Source: JAGNHN01 sp964590645 (GTDB lineage: Bacteria; Bacteroidota; Bacteroidia; Bacteroidales; JAGNHN01). Taken from it: a stretch of DNA of 64,000 bases. This document shows, one piece after another, positions 15,812-25,731 of this stretch. Position 1 is the stretch's first letter. Each line of letters opens with the position of its first letter. The stretch is taken from NCBI GenBank assembly GCA_964590645.1, contig CAZPYJ010000010.1, positions 1-64,000 of the forward strand. The letters run 5' to 3'. Position numbers and translations under genes: made by a program. Below the pieces are notes generated by a model that was not told where the DNA came from, did no database searches, and saw nothing but the letters and a program-made list of their open reading frames with translations.

Positions 15812-18800
15812 TTATCTTGTCAGAACCATCCGTCGGGTAATAGCTTTAACTTCCCCATCTCCTGTATAGGTCAAACGGTAAAAATACAATCCGGGCTGGC
15901 ATAAACTACAGTCAAAAGCAGCAAGGTAAGATCCTTCTTGCCTACGATCGTCTACCATAAGCTTGACAGGCTGACCCAAAGCATCGAAGACTTCCAGCCT
16001 GACCATTCCCTCTTTCGGGATCGAAAAACCGATCTCCGTCATACCGCTAAATGGATTCGGTCTGTTTTTACCCAGGAACAAGGTTTTGCCTACCCGAAGT
16101 TTTTCCGGAGCGATCAGTGTGAGGTTGATAGCCCTGCCTTCTGCATCGTTGGCTTCAGATATTGCGCCAAGCCTTAACCAATCCCCTTCTTTCAACAATG
16201 CATCATCTGTAATGTCCAGAGACAAGGTCAGCAATGCCTCACCCGCTTTCCATTGCATACTGATCAGTGAGTACCAGGCCAGTCTTATCTTCCCTTCTGT
16301 TTCATTCCATACCCAAACCCCTTTATCAGAATGCAGCCGAACTTCACGCACATTCAGCGCATCCTCAGGATAGAGCAATTCAAGGCTGAGTGCGGACAAG
16401 TTCACATCCCGATCGACATACAATGGAATATCCACACGGCCACCTTCTACCCTTACCTCTGACTTATGCACCATACTTAAAGAAGCTGCTTCTGTTTTGA
16501 TGGGCACATAAGAGGCGTCCACATCTCCCACAATGATCCCTTCCAATTCAAATGGAGATTTGACAGCTGCATTCAAGTAACGGGTATCAAATACCCAATC
16601 CCCTGCAGCAAAGGAAGTGATGAGGCCTGAGAAACGCTGCAAAATCTGCAAAGCATCAGCGCTATTGACCCCAAACAATGCATTCACATCTCCGGCTATC
16701 AGATGAAGCCCCAGAAGGGTATCCAGGCCCACAAAATGGCGGGCTACCTTCAGTGCATCCACTGCATTGGAAGCACCATAGACCCAGGGACGCATTGTTT
16801 CCGCACTCAGCAGGTAATCACCAGGCCAATTGATAAATTCAAACACACCATCGGCCCCCGTAACAGTAGTATCGCTGCAGTGCGGCCGGGATGTATCGGT
16901 AAGAATGACCACAACATTCGCCAGCGGAGTTTGTGCGACATTTATGTATACGATTACGCCCCGTATCGTATCCGGCTCAGGACAATTGGTTGTGTGACAT
17001 AAGACTCCATAGCCCAGCCATTTACCGCACATATCCCGACAATCTTCCAGAGTCGTGTAAACACATCCTCCGGCGAGCAGGCAGCAAGCCCCGCTATCCG
17101 AAACTTGCGGACAGGGATTTGGTGTACAGGACACGCCTGGCCCCATCCAGATGCCGCCACTGGTCACACATTGCATCTCCACGGTTTCAAAGCAGCTACC
17201 GTCGGGCATACAACAAGCACCCTGGGGTTGCGGACAAGGATTGGGATCGCAATCGGTGCCGGCTCCCTGCCAGTCTCCACCAATGCTATCGCAATAGATG
17301 CTGTCGCTCTCCAGACAGGAGCCATCGGGCAGACAACAGGCTCCGCTGTCGATGGGCTGCGGACAGGGATTAGGGGTACAAGTTGTACCTACACCCTGCC
17401 AGCTGCCGCCACTGCTCATACATTGCATTTGAACTGTTTCAAAGCAGCTACCGTCGGGCATACAACAAGCACCCTGGGGTTGCGGACAAGGATTGGGATC
17501 GCAATCGGTGCCGGCTCCCTGCCAGTCTCCACCAATGCTATCGCAATAGATGCTGTCGCTCTCCAGACAGGAGCCATCGGGCAGACAACAGGCTCCGCTG
17601 TCGATGGGCTGCGGACAGGGATGCTGTGCGCAGTTCAACGAATCAACCCAATCTCCGCCCAGGTAATCGCATTCACACTCATAGTTGTCTGCACAAAGAA
17701 CAGAATCAGAGCCCGAAACGGTGTAACAGCAGCGGCCCAAGGGCGGCGGATTCCCGTATATGCATTCGTGAATGATTTCACCATTGAATATCTCGAAGCC
17801 CTCCCCTCGTACATCAATGGAAACCCATTCCGGATTGTAATCCGGGAAGACATAACAGAGTTCATAAAAATAGGAACCGGTGGTATCCATAGCCGTGGGA
17901 GGCAGGGGAAAGATATGGCGACCAATGTATTGCTGTTCAATGGCCGGACTCAGCGGTGGCAGAGGCGGGGTGGTAAAGCCGGCCTGACTGTAGTCCGGAG
18001 TGGCCCAGTTGAGGGCAAAATCCAATTCCATAGAATCTCCAAATAGGATTAATGGAGCGACATTAAAGCGGATGGTCACCATTTTGTAGCGGTTGCTATC
18101 CAGGGGGTGATCGTAGAACCAGATGTTGTACCAGTTCTCATTCTCATACCAGTACCAGCCATTGGTGCCCGTGCCGTCATCAAACTGGCCGGTCCCTCCG
18201 GCTGAAGTCGGAGGAGCACCCAGGGGGTGTCCGAGCGGCAATGTAATATGGAAAGAATCGATGATCGGGCCGCAGTTGACCGTATCGCAAAGGCTGTTGT
18301 CGCCATAATACGTCCCTCCGGCCTGGGCGCAGGCAGCGGAATCCAGTTGCTGACATTGCTTGTTGGGCAGGCAGCAGGCACCTTCGGCGGGCTGCGGACA
18401 GGGATGCTGTGCGCAGTTCAACGAATCAACCCAATCTCCGCCCAGGTAATCGCATTCACACTCATAGTTGTCTGCACAAAGAACAGAATCAGAGCCCGAA
18501 ACGGTGTAACAGCAGCGGCCCAAGGGCGGCGGATTCCCGTATATGCATTCGTGAATGATTTCACCATTGAATATCTCGAAGCCCTCCCCTCGTACATCAA
18601 TGGAAACCCATTCCGGATTGTAATCCGGGAAGACATAACAGAGTTCATAAAAATAGGAACCGGTGGTATCCATAGCCGTGGGAGGCAGGGGAAAGATATG
18701 GCGACCAATGTATTGCTGTTCAATGGCCGGACTCAGCGGTGGCAGAGGCGGGGTGGTAAAGCCGGCCTGACTGTAGTCCGGAGTGGCCCAGTTGAGGGCA

Positions 18801-21436
18801 AAATCCAATTCCATAGAATCTCCAAATAGGATTAATGGAGCGACATTAAAGCGGATGGTCACCATTTTGTAGCGGTTGCTATCCAGGGGGTGATCGTAGA
18901 ACCAGATGTTGTACCAGTTCTCATTCTCATACCAGTACCAGCCATTGGTGCCGGTGCCATCATCAAACTGGCCGCTCCCTCCGGCCACAGGAGGTGGCGC
19001 CCCGAAGGGATGGCCCGGGGGTATCGTGATATTGAAAGTATCGATAATCGCGCCGCAGTTCACCGTATCGCATAAACTGTTGTCGCCATAATAGGTTCCC
19101 CCGGCCTGGGCACAGGAAGCAGAATCCATTTGCTGACATTGCTTGTTGGGCAGGCAGCAGGCACCTTCGGCGGGTTGTTGGCAGGGATGCTGTGTGCAGT
19201 TCAATGAATCCACCCAATCTCCACCCAGGTAATCGCATTCACACGCATAGTTGTCTGCACAAAGCACAGAATCAGAACCCGATACGGTGTAACAGCAGCG
19301 GCCTAAGGGCGGCGGATTCCCGTATATGCATTCGTGAATGATTTCACCATTGAATATCTCGAAGCCCTCCCCTCGTACATCAATGGAAACCCATTCCGGA
19401 TTGTAATCCGGGAAGACATAACAGAGTTCATAAAAATAGGAACCGGTGGTATCCATAGCCGTGGGAGGCAGGGGAAAGATATGGCGACCAATGTATTGCT
19501 GTTCAATGGCCGGACTCAGCGGTGGCAGAGGCGGGGTGGTAAAGCCGGCCTGACTGTAGTCCGGAGTGGCCCAGTTGAGGGCAAAATCCAATTCCATAGA
19601 ATCTCCAAATAGGATTAATGGAGCGACATTAAAGCGGATGGTCACCATTTTGTAGCGGTTGCTATCCAGGGGGTGATCGTAGAACCAGATGTTGTACCAG
19701 TTCTCATTCTCATACCAGTACCAGCCATTGGTGCCGGTGCCATCATCAAACTGGCCGCTCCCTCCGGCCACAGGAGGTGGCGCCCCGAAGGGATGGCCCG
19801 GGGGTATCGTGATATTGAAAGTATCGATAATCGCGCCGCAGTTCACCGTATCGCATAAACTGTTGTCGCCATAATAGGTTCCCCCGGCCTGGGCACAGGA
19901 AGCCGAATCCAGTTGCTGACATTGCTTGTTGGGCAGGCAGCAGGCACCACTGTCGAGGGGTTGAGGACAAGGGTGCTGCGCGCAGCTCAGGCTGGCATCC
20001 CATTGGCCCCCGAGTGCCTGGCATTCGCACAAGGTATTATCCATACAAGCCACATTCCCTGAAGCATCCGTGTAGCAGCATCTTCCCAGTCCGGGAAGGG
20101 GAAGAGGAAAACATTCGTGAATGAGCATTCCCTGATAAATCTCGTAATTCAGCCCTTGCACATCAATGGAAACCCATTCAGGATTGTAGTCGGGCAAGAC
20201 CAGGCAATAAACATAGGTAAGTGCTGAGTCCAACACTGTTCCGGCCGGAATGTGTAAGACCGTATCTCTGACAATATGAATGGCTTCGTCAAGGTATGGG
20301 TAGCCTGGCAAGGGGGGTTCGCGGTGTATTGTGGTGTCTCCCTGCAATGACCATTCAGGGGTGGAATAGTTCAGGGCAATGATGACCTCTGAGGGTAAAC
20401 CGGGAGTGAATGTCCCCAGTTCAAATTCCATATAAGCCTCCTTCCATCTTGTTGAATCGAAGGGATCATTATAGTACCAGATATTCCACCACTCTGATGG
20501 ATAGTAATACCAGCCGTTGATATGGTTGGGGTTTGTTGTATCCAGGAATTGATTCCAACCTTCTCCATAAAGGGGTGGCAGGCTTGGATCCGGTCCAAAA
20601 GCGATGGAGAAGTAACCCGTATCGGGGCCGCAGCTGATGGCACCACAGTCGGATCCATCGCCGTGGTATGTGCCGCCACCTGACAAGCATTTGACTTCCG
20701 TTTGCTGCAGGCAACCTGGAGGGCCGGGATAGCAGCAAGCCCCTTCAGCTACCGGTACGCCCATCCTGATGGCTCCTGGCAGGACATTCGATCCCGACAT
20801 TCCACTTAGCGGGCCACCCGGAGCACCGTGGAAATCGATGCGATAGGTAATATCAAAAAAACTGTCCACGTGCCAGTCGCCACCAGGCAGTTCCGACAGT
20901 CTCACCGGGCCGGGAGAATGGGGCAATGGACCGGAGTTACCCATCAGAATATCAAGCTGGGTGAAGGCCGAAGGACCGGAAGAGATCAGCTTGAAATCAA
21001 TAATGAGTCCATTGAGGTGTTGATCCGTTTCCCCGGGTGTCCGGTCGCTCAGTTCGATCAACATTTCAAAACCCGAAATCCATTCTTCAAAATACCCGGC
21101 CAGGCTTCCAGTACCGACAAGGTATCCCACAAACTCGCCATTAAAACAAGCCTGAGTACCGCCCAGACTTCCCCCGGGCATTTCGCATAATCCCGGCGGG
21201 AAAGTGGGACATAGGGTGGAACCGCATTGGGTCACGATAAAATCTCCATAAACTTCAATGCTTGATCCCGGAGGGAGTCCGTCGACAATCAGCAATGGAG
21301 TTTCTGTATGCCAGGCACAAGTGATTGGAGGAAAATCGGTGGTGCCACTTCCGTTATCCGGAGCCACACAAGGCACCTGAGCAAAAAGGAATGCGGTGAA
21401 AAATGCGCTGGTCAGAAGCGAGAATACTTTTTTCAT
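15812..21436 (-). CDS. Cysteine-rich repeat exoprotein with dockerin/cohesin-like and T9SS domains
   Basis: 1874 residues with a signal peptide ending AFLFAQ. The middle holds about four units of 261 residues (about 480-1268, three of them nearly identical), each a beta-rich domain with NGWYWYENENWYNIWFYD followed by cysteine-rich segments of GxCCY and GACCLPN type. Next come four shorter GACCxPDGSC repeats of about 41 residues (to about 1450). The C terminus has a CnaB/SdrB-like domain (about 1488), a duplicated dockerin-like segment with NAVDALKVARHF and DVNALFGVNSADAL (about 1555-1612), a cohesin-like domain (about 1665-1780) and a T9SS type A domain beginning NRPNPFSGM. A structural or adhesive surface role is inferred. 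The PAS-LuxR gene lies just upstream. Confidence 0.9.
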   Translation of the reverse strand: MKKVFSLLTSAFFTAFLFAQVPCVAPDNGSGTTDFPPITCAWHTETPLLIVDGLPPGSSIEVYGDFIVTQCGSTLCPTFPPGLCEMPGGSLGGTQACFNGEFVGYLVGTGSLAGYFEEWISGFEMLIELSDRTPGETDQHLNGLIIDFKLISSGPSAFTQLDILMGNSGPLPHSPGPVRLSELPGGDWHVDSFFDITYRIDFHGAPGGPLSGMSGSNVLPGAIRMGVPVAEGACCYPGPPGCLQQTEVKCLSGGGTYHGDGSDCGAISCGPDTGYFSIAFGPDPSLPPLYGEGWNQFLDTTNPNHINGWYYYPSEWWNIWYYNDPFDSTRWKEAYMEFELGTFTPGLPSEVIIALNYSTPEWSLQGDTTIHREPPLPGYPYLDEAIHIVRDTVLHIPAGTVLDSALTYVYCLVLPDYNPEWVSIDVQGLNYEIYQGMLIHECFPLPLPGLGRCCYTDASGNVACMDNTLCECQALGGQWDASLSCAQHPCPQPLDSGACCLPNKQCQQLDSASCAQAGGTYYGDNSLCDTVNCGAIIDTFNITIPPGHPFGAPPPVAGGSGQFDDGTGTNGWYWYENENWYNIWFYDHPLDSNRYKMVTIRFNVAPLILFGDSMELDFALNWATPDYSQAGFTTPPLPPLSPAIEQQYIGRHIFPLPPTAMDTTGSYFYELCYVFPDYNPEWVSIDVRGEGFEIFNGEIIHECIYGNPPPLGRCCYTVSGSDSVLCADNYACECDYLGGDWVDSLNCTQHPCQQPAEGACCLPNKQCQQMDSASCAQAGGTYYGDNSLCDTVNCGAIIDTFNITIPPGHPFGAPPPVAGGSGQFDDGTGTNGWYWYENENWYNIWFYDHPLDSNRYKMVTIRFNVAPLILFGDSMELDFALNWATPDYSQAGFTTPPLPPLSPAIEQQYIGRHIFPLPPTAMDTTGSYFYELCYVFPDYNPEWVSIDVRGEGFEIFNGEIIHECIYGNPPPLGRCCYTVSGSDSVLCADNYECECDYLGGDWVDSLNCAQHPCPQPAEGACCLPNKQCQQLDSAACAQAGGTYYGDNSLCDTVNCGPIIDSFHITLPLGHPLGAPPTSAGGTGQFDDGTGTNGWYWYENENWYNIWFYDHPLDSNRYKMVTIRFNVAPLILFGDSMELDFALNWATPDYSQAGFTTPPLPPLSPAIEQQYIGRHIFPLPPTAMDTTGSYFYELCYVFPDYNPEWVSIDVRGEGFEIFNGEIIHECIYGNPPPLGRCCYTVSGSDSVLCADNYECECDYLGGDWVDSLNCAQHPCPQPIDSGACCLPDGSCLESDSIYCDSIGGDWQGAGTDCDPNPCPQPQGACCMPDGSCFETVQMQCMSSGGSWQGVGTTCTPNPCPQPIDSGACCLPDGSCLESDSIYCDSIGGDWQGAGTDCDPNPCPQPQGACCMPDGSCFETVEMQCVTSGGIWMGPGVSCTPNPCPQVSDSGACCLLAGGCVYTTLEDCRDMCGKWLGYGVLCHTTNCPEPDTIRGVIVYINVAQTPLANVVVILTDTSRPHCSDTTVTGADGVFEFINWPGDYLLSAETMRPWVYGASNAVDALKVARHFVGLDTLLGLHLIAGDVNALFGVNSADALQILQRFSGLITSFAAGDWVFDTRYLNAAVKSPFELEGIIVGDVDASYVPIKTEAASLSMVHKSEVRVEGGRVDIPLYVDRDVNLSALSLELLYPEDALNVREVRLHSDKGVWVWNETEGKIRLAWYSLISMQWKAGEALLTLSLDITDDALLKEGDWLRLGAISEANDAEGRAINLTLIAPEKLRVGKTLFLGKNRPNPFSGMTEIGFSIPKEGMVRLEVFDALGQPVKLMVDDRRQEGSYLAAFDCSLCQPGLYFYRLTYTGDGEVKAITRRMVLTR
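17090..17630. repeat. Alternating short cysteine-rich repeats, about 246-base period
   Basis: A pair of 41-residue units, one of DSGACCLPDGSCLESDS type and one of QGACCMPDGSCFETV type, occurs twice. The copies near 17215-17365 and 17455-17600 are almost identical in DNA. On the minus strand these units encode the spacer between the 261-residue repeats and the C-terminal cassette. Confidence 0.85.
17631..19982. repeat. 783-base near-identical tandem repeats in coding sequence
   Basis: Equivalent points lie at 17631, 18414 and 19197, an exact 783-base (261-codon) period. The next, more divergent copy starts near 19983. The first two copies match in their opening 500 or so bases, while the second and third match in the later part (for example the block near 18960-19080 against 19740-19870). 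This mosaic suggests gene conversion between copies. Confidence 0.93.
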
Positions 21437-21526
21437 AGGAGGAGGGTTTTCGCGGGATTGCAGTTCGATTTCAGCACGGATAAATACTTCTGAAAATCAA
21501 AACAATCAGGCAGAATAATAAAACCC

Positions 21527-21557
21527 TAAAGTTAGGCCGGATCGCATTTGAAATCAA
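21527..21557 (-). promoter_or_regulatory. Promoter of the cysteine-rich giant gene
   Basis: On the minus strand a TTG (21557-21555), a 20-base spacer and TAACTTTA (21534-21527) match the TTG-N20-TAnnTTTG pattern with one mismatch in the last base. The start codon is 91 bases downstream of the -7 element. Confidence 0.55.
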
Positions 21558-21574
21558 TCCCCGATATCGGGGAT
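21557..21574. promoter_or_regulatory. 18-base perfect palindrome overlapping a -33 element
   Basis: ATCCCCGATATCGGGGAT is fully symmetric. It lies two bases after the LuxR-type gene, and its edge forms part of the predicted -33 TTG of the giant gene at 15812-21436. It could be an operator for the adjacent regulator or, with the weak T-rich sequence after it, a terminator of the regulator gene. Confidence 0.5.
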
Positions 21575-21575
21575 A

Positions 21576-22241
21576 TCAGTGGTTCAGTCCACATTCTCCG
21601 GCAAAGGCAGCCATCGCAGCAATGCTGGGCATATTCAGTTTTCGCAACAGTGCCTTTCGATGTGTATCAACAGTATGAAAACTCAGATTAAGTTTTTCAG
21701 CGATTTCGCGACAGTGGTATCCCCTGGAAAAATAGGATAAAACTTCCAGCTCCCTGCGCGTCAATTTATCAAGCGCAGAAGGCGACGGATCCTTTTTTCT
21801 CCCGCCTTTGGAAAGTGCCATTGATTTATCAGAGAAGTACATTTCATCCAGGCACAGCAAAACCCCGGTCAGCTCGTGACGCCTTCCGACACAGCATTCC
21901 TTGAGGCTTGCCGAACTACCGGCAAAGCAAAGATACCGGCCATTATGGGCACGAAGGCGAATTACGGCCCGGAATGGAGCCGTTTCTTTACGCAGTAAAT
22001 GGCCAAGAAAACGGGTGAAAACAGATTCATCAGAGGGGTGGATCAGTTCTTTCAGCTCGCGCATTGACCAAAGGCTCACAGTATCCGGAGCATAGCCCAA
22101 AACATCTTCCACATTATTGCTCACCCAGACAAAACATTTCTTCAGCAGATCATAGCGGAACATTATCAAGCCCAAACAGCCCGCATCGTTCAAAATCTGG
22201 CAGTAATGATGTGCTTCGGATGTGTTGGATTCGGCAGTCAT
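21576..22241 (-). CDS. PAS-LuxR transcriptional regulator
   Basis: 221 residues. An N-terminal PAS-like sensor (about 20-130) shows VWVSNNVEDVLGYAPD and IHPSDESVF, the usual entry and PAC regions. A LuxR-type helix-turn-helix at about 153-215 reads LTRRELEVLSYFSRG and then FHTVDTHRKALLRKLN. There is no receiver domain, so it is not a classical two-component regulator; a small ligand or redox signal on the PAS domain is possible. It lies between the M4 protease gene and the cysteine-rich giant on the same strand, and an 18-base palindrome sits just after it in front of the giant. Control of the neighbouring exoprotein genes is an inference. Confidence 0.9.
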   Translation of the reverse strand: MTAESNTSEAHHYCQILNDAGCLGLIMFRYDLLKKCFVWVSNNVEDVLGYAPDTVSLWSMRELKELIHPSDESVFTRFLGHLLRKETAPFRAVIRLRAHNGRYLCFAGSSASLKECCVGRRHELTGVLLCLDEMYFSDKSMALSKGGRKKDPSPSALDKLTRRELEVLSYFSRGYHCREIAEKLNLSFHTVDTHRKALLRKLNMPSIAAMAAFAGECGLNH

Positions 22242-22310
22242 CTGCTTGCGGGAACCAGGTGATTAATCCCGCAAGGTATTGAACTTAAACTAAAGAAACA
22301 AGTATAGTGA

Positions 22311-25300
22311 TCAGTACAGAATAAGCTTCTTTCTGATATTCCGGTTCTGATGGATCATATCAATCACATAGACCCCTTTGGGGAGCCCATAAGTCTCGAT
22401 TTGGTGGCGATCTCCTGAGTCCAGCATCCACTCACGCATCAACATCCCATTCATATTCAGCAGGCGGACGCGGGTATTCTTTTCGAGCCTGAGACCTTCA
22501 AGATAGACCCATTCACGTGCAGGATTGGGATAGAGTTTTAGCTCTTCGGCCTCTTGCTGCTTATCACTGGTAATGATCACGCCTATCTGTTGAATGAGGC
22601 TGTCTGCCCCGCATCCGTTAAAGGCGATCATCTTCACATCGTACACACCGCTTGTGTCGTAAAGGTGAGAGGGGTTCTCTTCCAGCGATGTATTGCCATC
22701 TCCAAAATCCCAGAAATAGCTGTTGGCATCCTGACTTGTATTCTGAAACAGCAGGGTATCCCAGAGCTGGGAATAGGTAAAGGAGGCTAAAGGTTCATCC
22801 GTATTGATACTTGCGTATACCGGTACTACCTGGCTTATGCAGGACTCCCCCTGAACCTCCCAATCGTAGAAGTAATAATAGTATCCGGTAGGATTAGTCC
22901 AGGCACTGCTGCCGGTGATGGTAACGAGATTGCCAATTACGTAAGGGTAGGCTGTTCCACCACTGTTACGGTAGAGGTTTGGGCTCCCAGGGCCGACCAG
23001 TTTAAATCCATTGCCTGAGGAGAAAGAAAAATCAAGGGTAATCCGGCTTTCTCCAACAGGAATATTCACTGTTTTTGATACCAGTACCGTACCGCTGCCA
23101 TTCTGGAGTTGAATGGTGCGATTCCCCGGAGTAGAAGCATATACCTTCACCGATTTAATGACACCAGGCCCACTGGCATTAAACTCAAGATGATGACTAT
23201 TGCTGGAGGTAAAATACCCCCCTGAACCGGTATTGTCGTATTTGCCTCCGAATACTGCCGGGCTTTCCTGTACATTATAGGCATAGTATACAGCGCTTTG
23301 TGTCAGCAGGGGTGTCTGAAATGTATCTCCCTGGTGCAGCAACACATTCCCGGGCGCATACCAGTAGATTGAATCTGTCCCGCTGGCGGTCAATGTCAGG
23401 ATAGCAGGTCCGCAATGCTCAGCGTGACTGACTTGCGGTGCAGACGGAGGGTCAACATTAATGAATGCTACTTTTTGCAGGGTGTCCGCTCCGCAAATGC
23501 CCCCATCAGCGATGAGGCTTACGGCGTAGAGTCCGGGAGAATTATAAAAATGCACCGGATCTGCCGACTGGGAAGTGTTCCCATCGCCGAAATGCCATTC
23601 AAAGTTCAAACCATTCACAGAGGTGTTGTTAAAGCGCACCTCAGCTGGAAGAGAGCAAAAAACGGTATCAGATGCAGCAAAATCGGCAAGCACGCCATTG
23701 TAATAGGGCGGTCCAACCCCTATGGCATAAAAAGCATTGGTCACACTTTCCACCTCCGGGGAGCAGGCTCCGAATAGATCCACAGCAGATTTGATCCCAT
23801 AGAAGCGGGCATCCGCATATTGTGAATTGGGCGTAAGGTAAACATTGAGCATCCGGTATGCCACTTTAGCTGCATCTACGATCCCCAGGCCTGTGACATT
23901 GTATGCATTACCCAGGTCATTGATTCCGCTTCCTCCGACAGTGAGCCGGTAAAACCAATAATTGAGCACACCACTGTTGGTATGCACCCCCCCATTGTCT
24001 CCGGATCCAGTATACCAGTTGGTTCCCAGGTAAGTATCGGGATGGCTGTATAATTTTGGGTTGGCCATCGAGCGAATCACGATTCCGATATTCTCGCCAA
24101 TCAACCAGTTGGCGCTGGAAGGTTTGGCATAAAACTCTACTGCTGTTCCAAAAATATCGCTGAAAGCTTCATTGAGTGCACCGGACTCGTAGGCATATAC
24201 GAGGTTGGCGGTGTAGGATGTCAGGCCGTGAGAAATCTCGTGGGCTACGATATCCAGTGCCACCAGTGGCCCCATACTTCCACTCCCGTCCCCATAAGTC
24301 ATCCGGTATCCATCCCAGAAGGCATTGGCATAACTGACGTCATAATGCACATAACTCCGCAGGGCAAAACCATTGTCGTCAATGCTGTTGCGGTTATGAT
24401 AGTGATAGAAGTAATCATAAGTCATTTCCGCACCCCAGTGGGCATCGGTAGCAACCTGATCGAGCTGGGCGTTCACATTATTCCAGTAATTGTCGTCATC
24501 GGTAAAATCAACGGCTGAGGCATAACTGGTGCCCTGCTGCATATTGTAAGTCTCTATTCCATTGCCCCGGCCTGTTTCCCGGAGCCGATAGTTAACCCCT
24601 GTACTATCCGTTGTAATTGCCTGTGTTCCACTGTAATATGTCACCGCCGTTCCCGGCACGTCGATACCAAAGAGCATATCCAGGTTACGAAGGATTTCCC
24701 CGCTCGCGGCATCCACATACACCAGATGCCTTCCGGTGGGTAAAACAGTATAAAGATCAAACTCCCAGGCATAGCGGTGCGTTGCTTCTTCATCATTTCT
24801 GAGGGGGATCAATACCAACCGGCCTTCCGGGAAATAGCTTGCTTCAGGATTTCCGGTTTCCCACTTGAGGTGAGCTTCTTCTTCGGGAAGCTCCCATCGA
24901 TATTTTTCAGCGCCTACTTCTTCGATGGCCATACTTCGCCCGTGCTCTGCGGATATAACTATCTCATTGGCAGGAACAATTCCTGAGTACAGGACTCCAT
25001 TGATGGCAACAAGCCCTTCAGGCTGGAGATGGAACACCAGCATCGCATCTTCCACAATGACATTATTGTAGTAGAGATGATAGCGGCGATGCACCCTTCC
25101 GCTTTTATCCATCCCTTCTTTAAGGTATTGCAATGAATACCGCCTGTCCAGCTTCATCAACTCCTTTACGTGTCCTTCCAGCTGATCCACCGAAACATCA
25201 ACAGGCCGGGCATAATGAATATAGGCTGTCGCAGGAATATGATCATACAGCGTGACCTCCTTTGCGCCAGGCACATAAGCATCCGCCTGCTTACCATAAT

Positions 25301-25376
25301 ACGCAGTAAGAGAGGACTGGGCTGACAATGAAAAAACTGCCAACAAGACTAAGCAAAAAAGAAAGAATCGATTCAT
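22311..25376 (-). CDS. T9SS-secreted M4 (thermolysin-like) metalloprotease
   Basis: 1021 residues from the ATG at 25376, which gives the signal peptide MNRFFLFCLVLLAVFSLSAQ. The frame extends 35 codons further up, but those lack signal character. An FTP/PepSY-type propeptide (about 25-250) precedes the M4 catalytic domain, with the zinc site HEISH near residue 378, the third ligand in GALNEAFSDIFG and the catalytic histidine region DNGGVHTNSGV. Two PKD domains with FGDGNTS follow, separated by a beta-rich region, then a T9SS sorting domain with LYPNPAREWVYLEG. It is probably an extracellular endopeptidase for nutrient or surface-protein processing. The LuxR-type gene lies 69 bases downstream on the same strand. 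Confidence 0.93.
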   Translation of the reverse strand: MNRFFLFCLVLLAVFSLSAQSSLTAYYGKQADAYVPGAKEVTLYDHIPATAYIHYARPVDVSVDQLEGHVKELMKLDRRYSLQYLKEGMDKSGRVHRRYHLYYNNVIVEDAMLVFHLQPEGLVAINGVLYSGIVPANEIVISAEHGRSMAIEEVGAEKYRWELPEEEAHLKWETGNPEASYFPEGRLVLIPLRNDEEATHRYAWEFDLYTVLPTGRHLVYVDAASGEILRNLDMLFGIDVPGTAVTYYSGTQAITTDSTGVNYRLRETGRGNGIETYNMQQGTSYASAVDFTDDDNYWNNVNAQLDQVATDAHWGAEMTYDYFYHYHNRNSIDDNGFALRSYVHYDVSYANAFWDGYRMTYGDGSGSMGPLVALDIVAHEISHGLTSYTANLVYAYESGALNEAFSDIFGTAVEFYAKPSSANWLIGENIGIVIRSMANPKLYSHPDTYLGTNWYTGSGDNGGVHTNSGVLNYWFYRLTVGGSGINDLGNAYNVTGLGIVDAAKVAYRMLNVYLTPNSQYADARFYGIKSAVDLFGACSPEVESVTNAFYAIGVGPPYYNGVLADFAASDTVFCSLPAEVRFNNTSVNGLNFEWHFGDGNTSQSADPVHFYNSPGLYAVSLIADGGICGADTLQKVAFINVDPPSAPQVSHAEHCGPAILTLTASGTDSIYWYAPGNVLLHQGDTFQTPLLTQSAVYYAYNVQESPAVFGGKYDNTGSGGYFTSSNSHHLEFNASGPGVIKSVKVYASTPGNRTIQLQNGSGTVLVSKTVNIPVGESRITLDFSFSSGNGFKLVGPGSPNLYRNSGGTAYPYVIGNLVTITGSSAWTNPTGYYYYFYDWEVQGESCISQVVPVYASINTDEPLASFTYSQLWDTLLFQNTSQDANSYFWDFGDGNTSLEENPSHLYDTSGVYDVKMIAFNGCGADSLIQQIGVIITSDKQQEAEELKLYPNPAREWVYLEGLRLEKNTRVRLLNMNGMLMREWMLDSGDRHQIETYGLPKGVYVIDMIHQNRNIRKKLILY

Positions 25377-25731
25377 TCCGGTACATTTTAAGGGGCGGAA
25401 GATACAATAAACCCGCAAATCAGATAACACGAAATGCACTATAAAGTTGACTTCAGGCAGATCATTTCGAAGTTCATACAAGGAATCAGCTGTTAATGTT
25501 CTGTTAAATACGCAAAAGACTTGAAACAGGAATCGATTTTGTGTAAATTTGACCTATTGAGCCTGATTGGTGAATCTTGCCGCAAGCACTGATTAAAACA
25601 CTAATCAATTTACTGAAAACGAGTATCTGAGGTTGTTCTCTTACACTTTCTCCTTCAAGAATGAGTAGAAGCATCGGGTACACCTCTTAAGCATTCTTTC
25701 ACACCTGCCTGGAACCAAAAACCTTTGCGCT
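25377..25731. other. Divergent intergenic region between the M4 gene and the giant operon
   Basis: 355 bases with no gene. It holds the promoter of the plus-strand operon (25521-25551). I see no convincing TAnnTTTG promoter for the minus-strand M4 gene and no strong inverted repeat. The 180-base leader of the operon after the promoter has no recognisable riboswitch. Confidence 0.6.
25521..25551 (+). promoter_or_regulatory. Promoter of the three-gene exoprotein operon
   Basis: A -33 TTG (25521-25523), a 20-base spacer and a perfect -7 TAAATTTG (25544-25551) fit the Bacteroidota consensus. The start codon of the giant gene lies 181 bases after the -7 element. Confidence 0.7.

Noticed and set aside
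17105..18046. A 313-codon open frame on the plus strand
   Set aside because: It lies opposite the cysteine-rich repeat gene, repeats with the same 783-base period as that gene, and has no protein features of its own. It is a shadow frame of repetitive coding sequence.
25377..25481. Longer N terminus for the M4 protease
   Set aside because: The 35 extra residues precede a perfect signal peptide start at 25376 and have no signal character.
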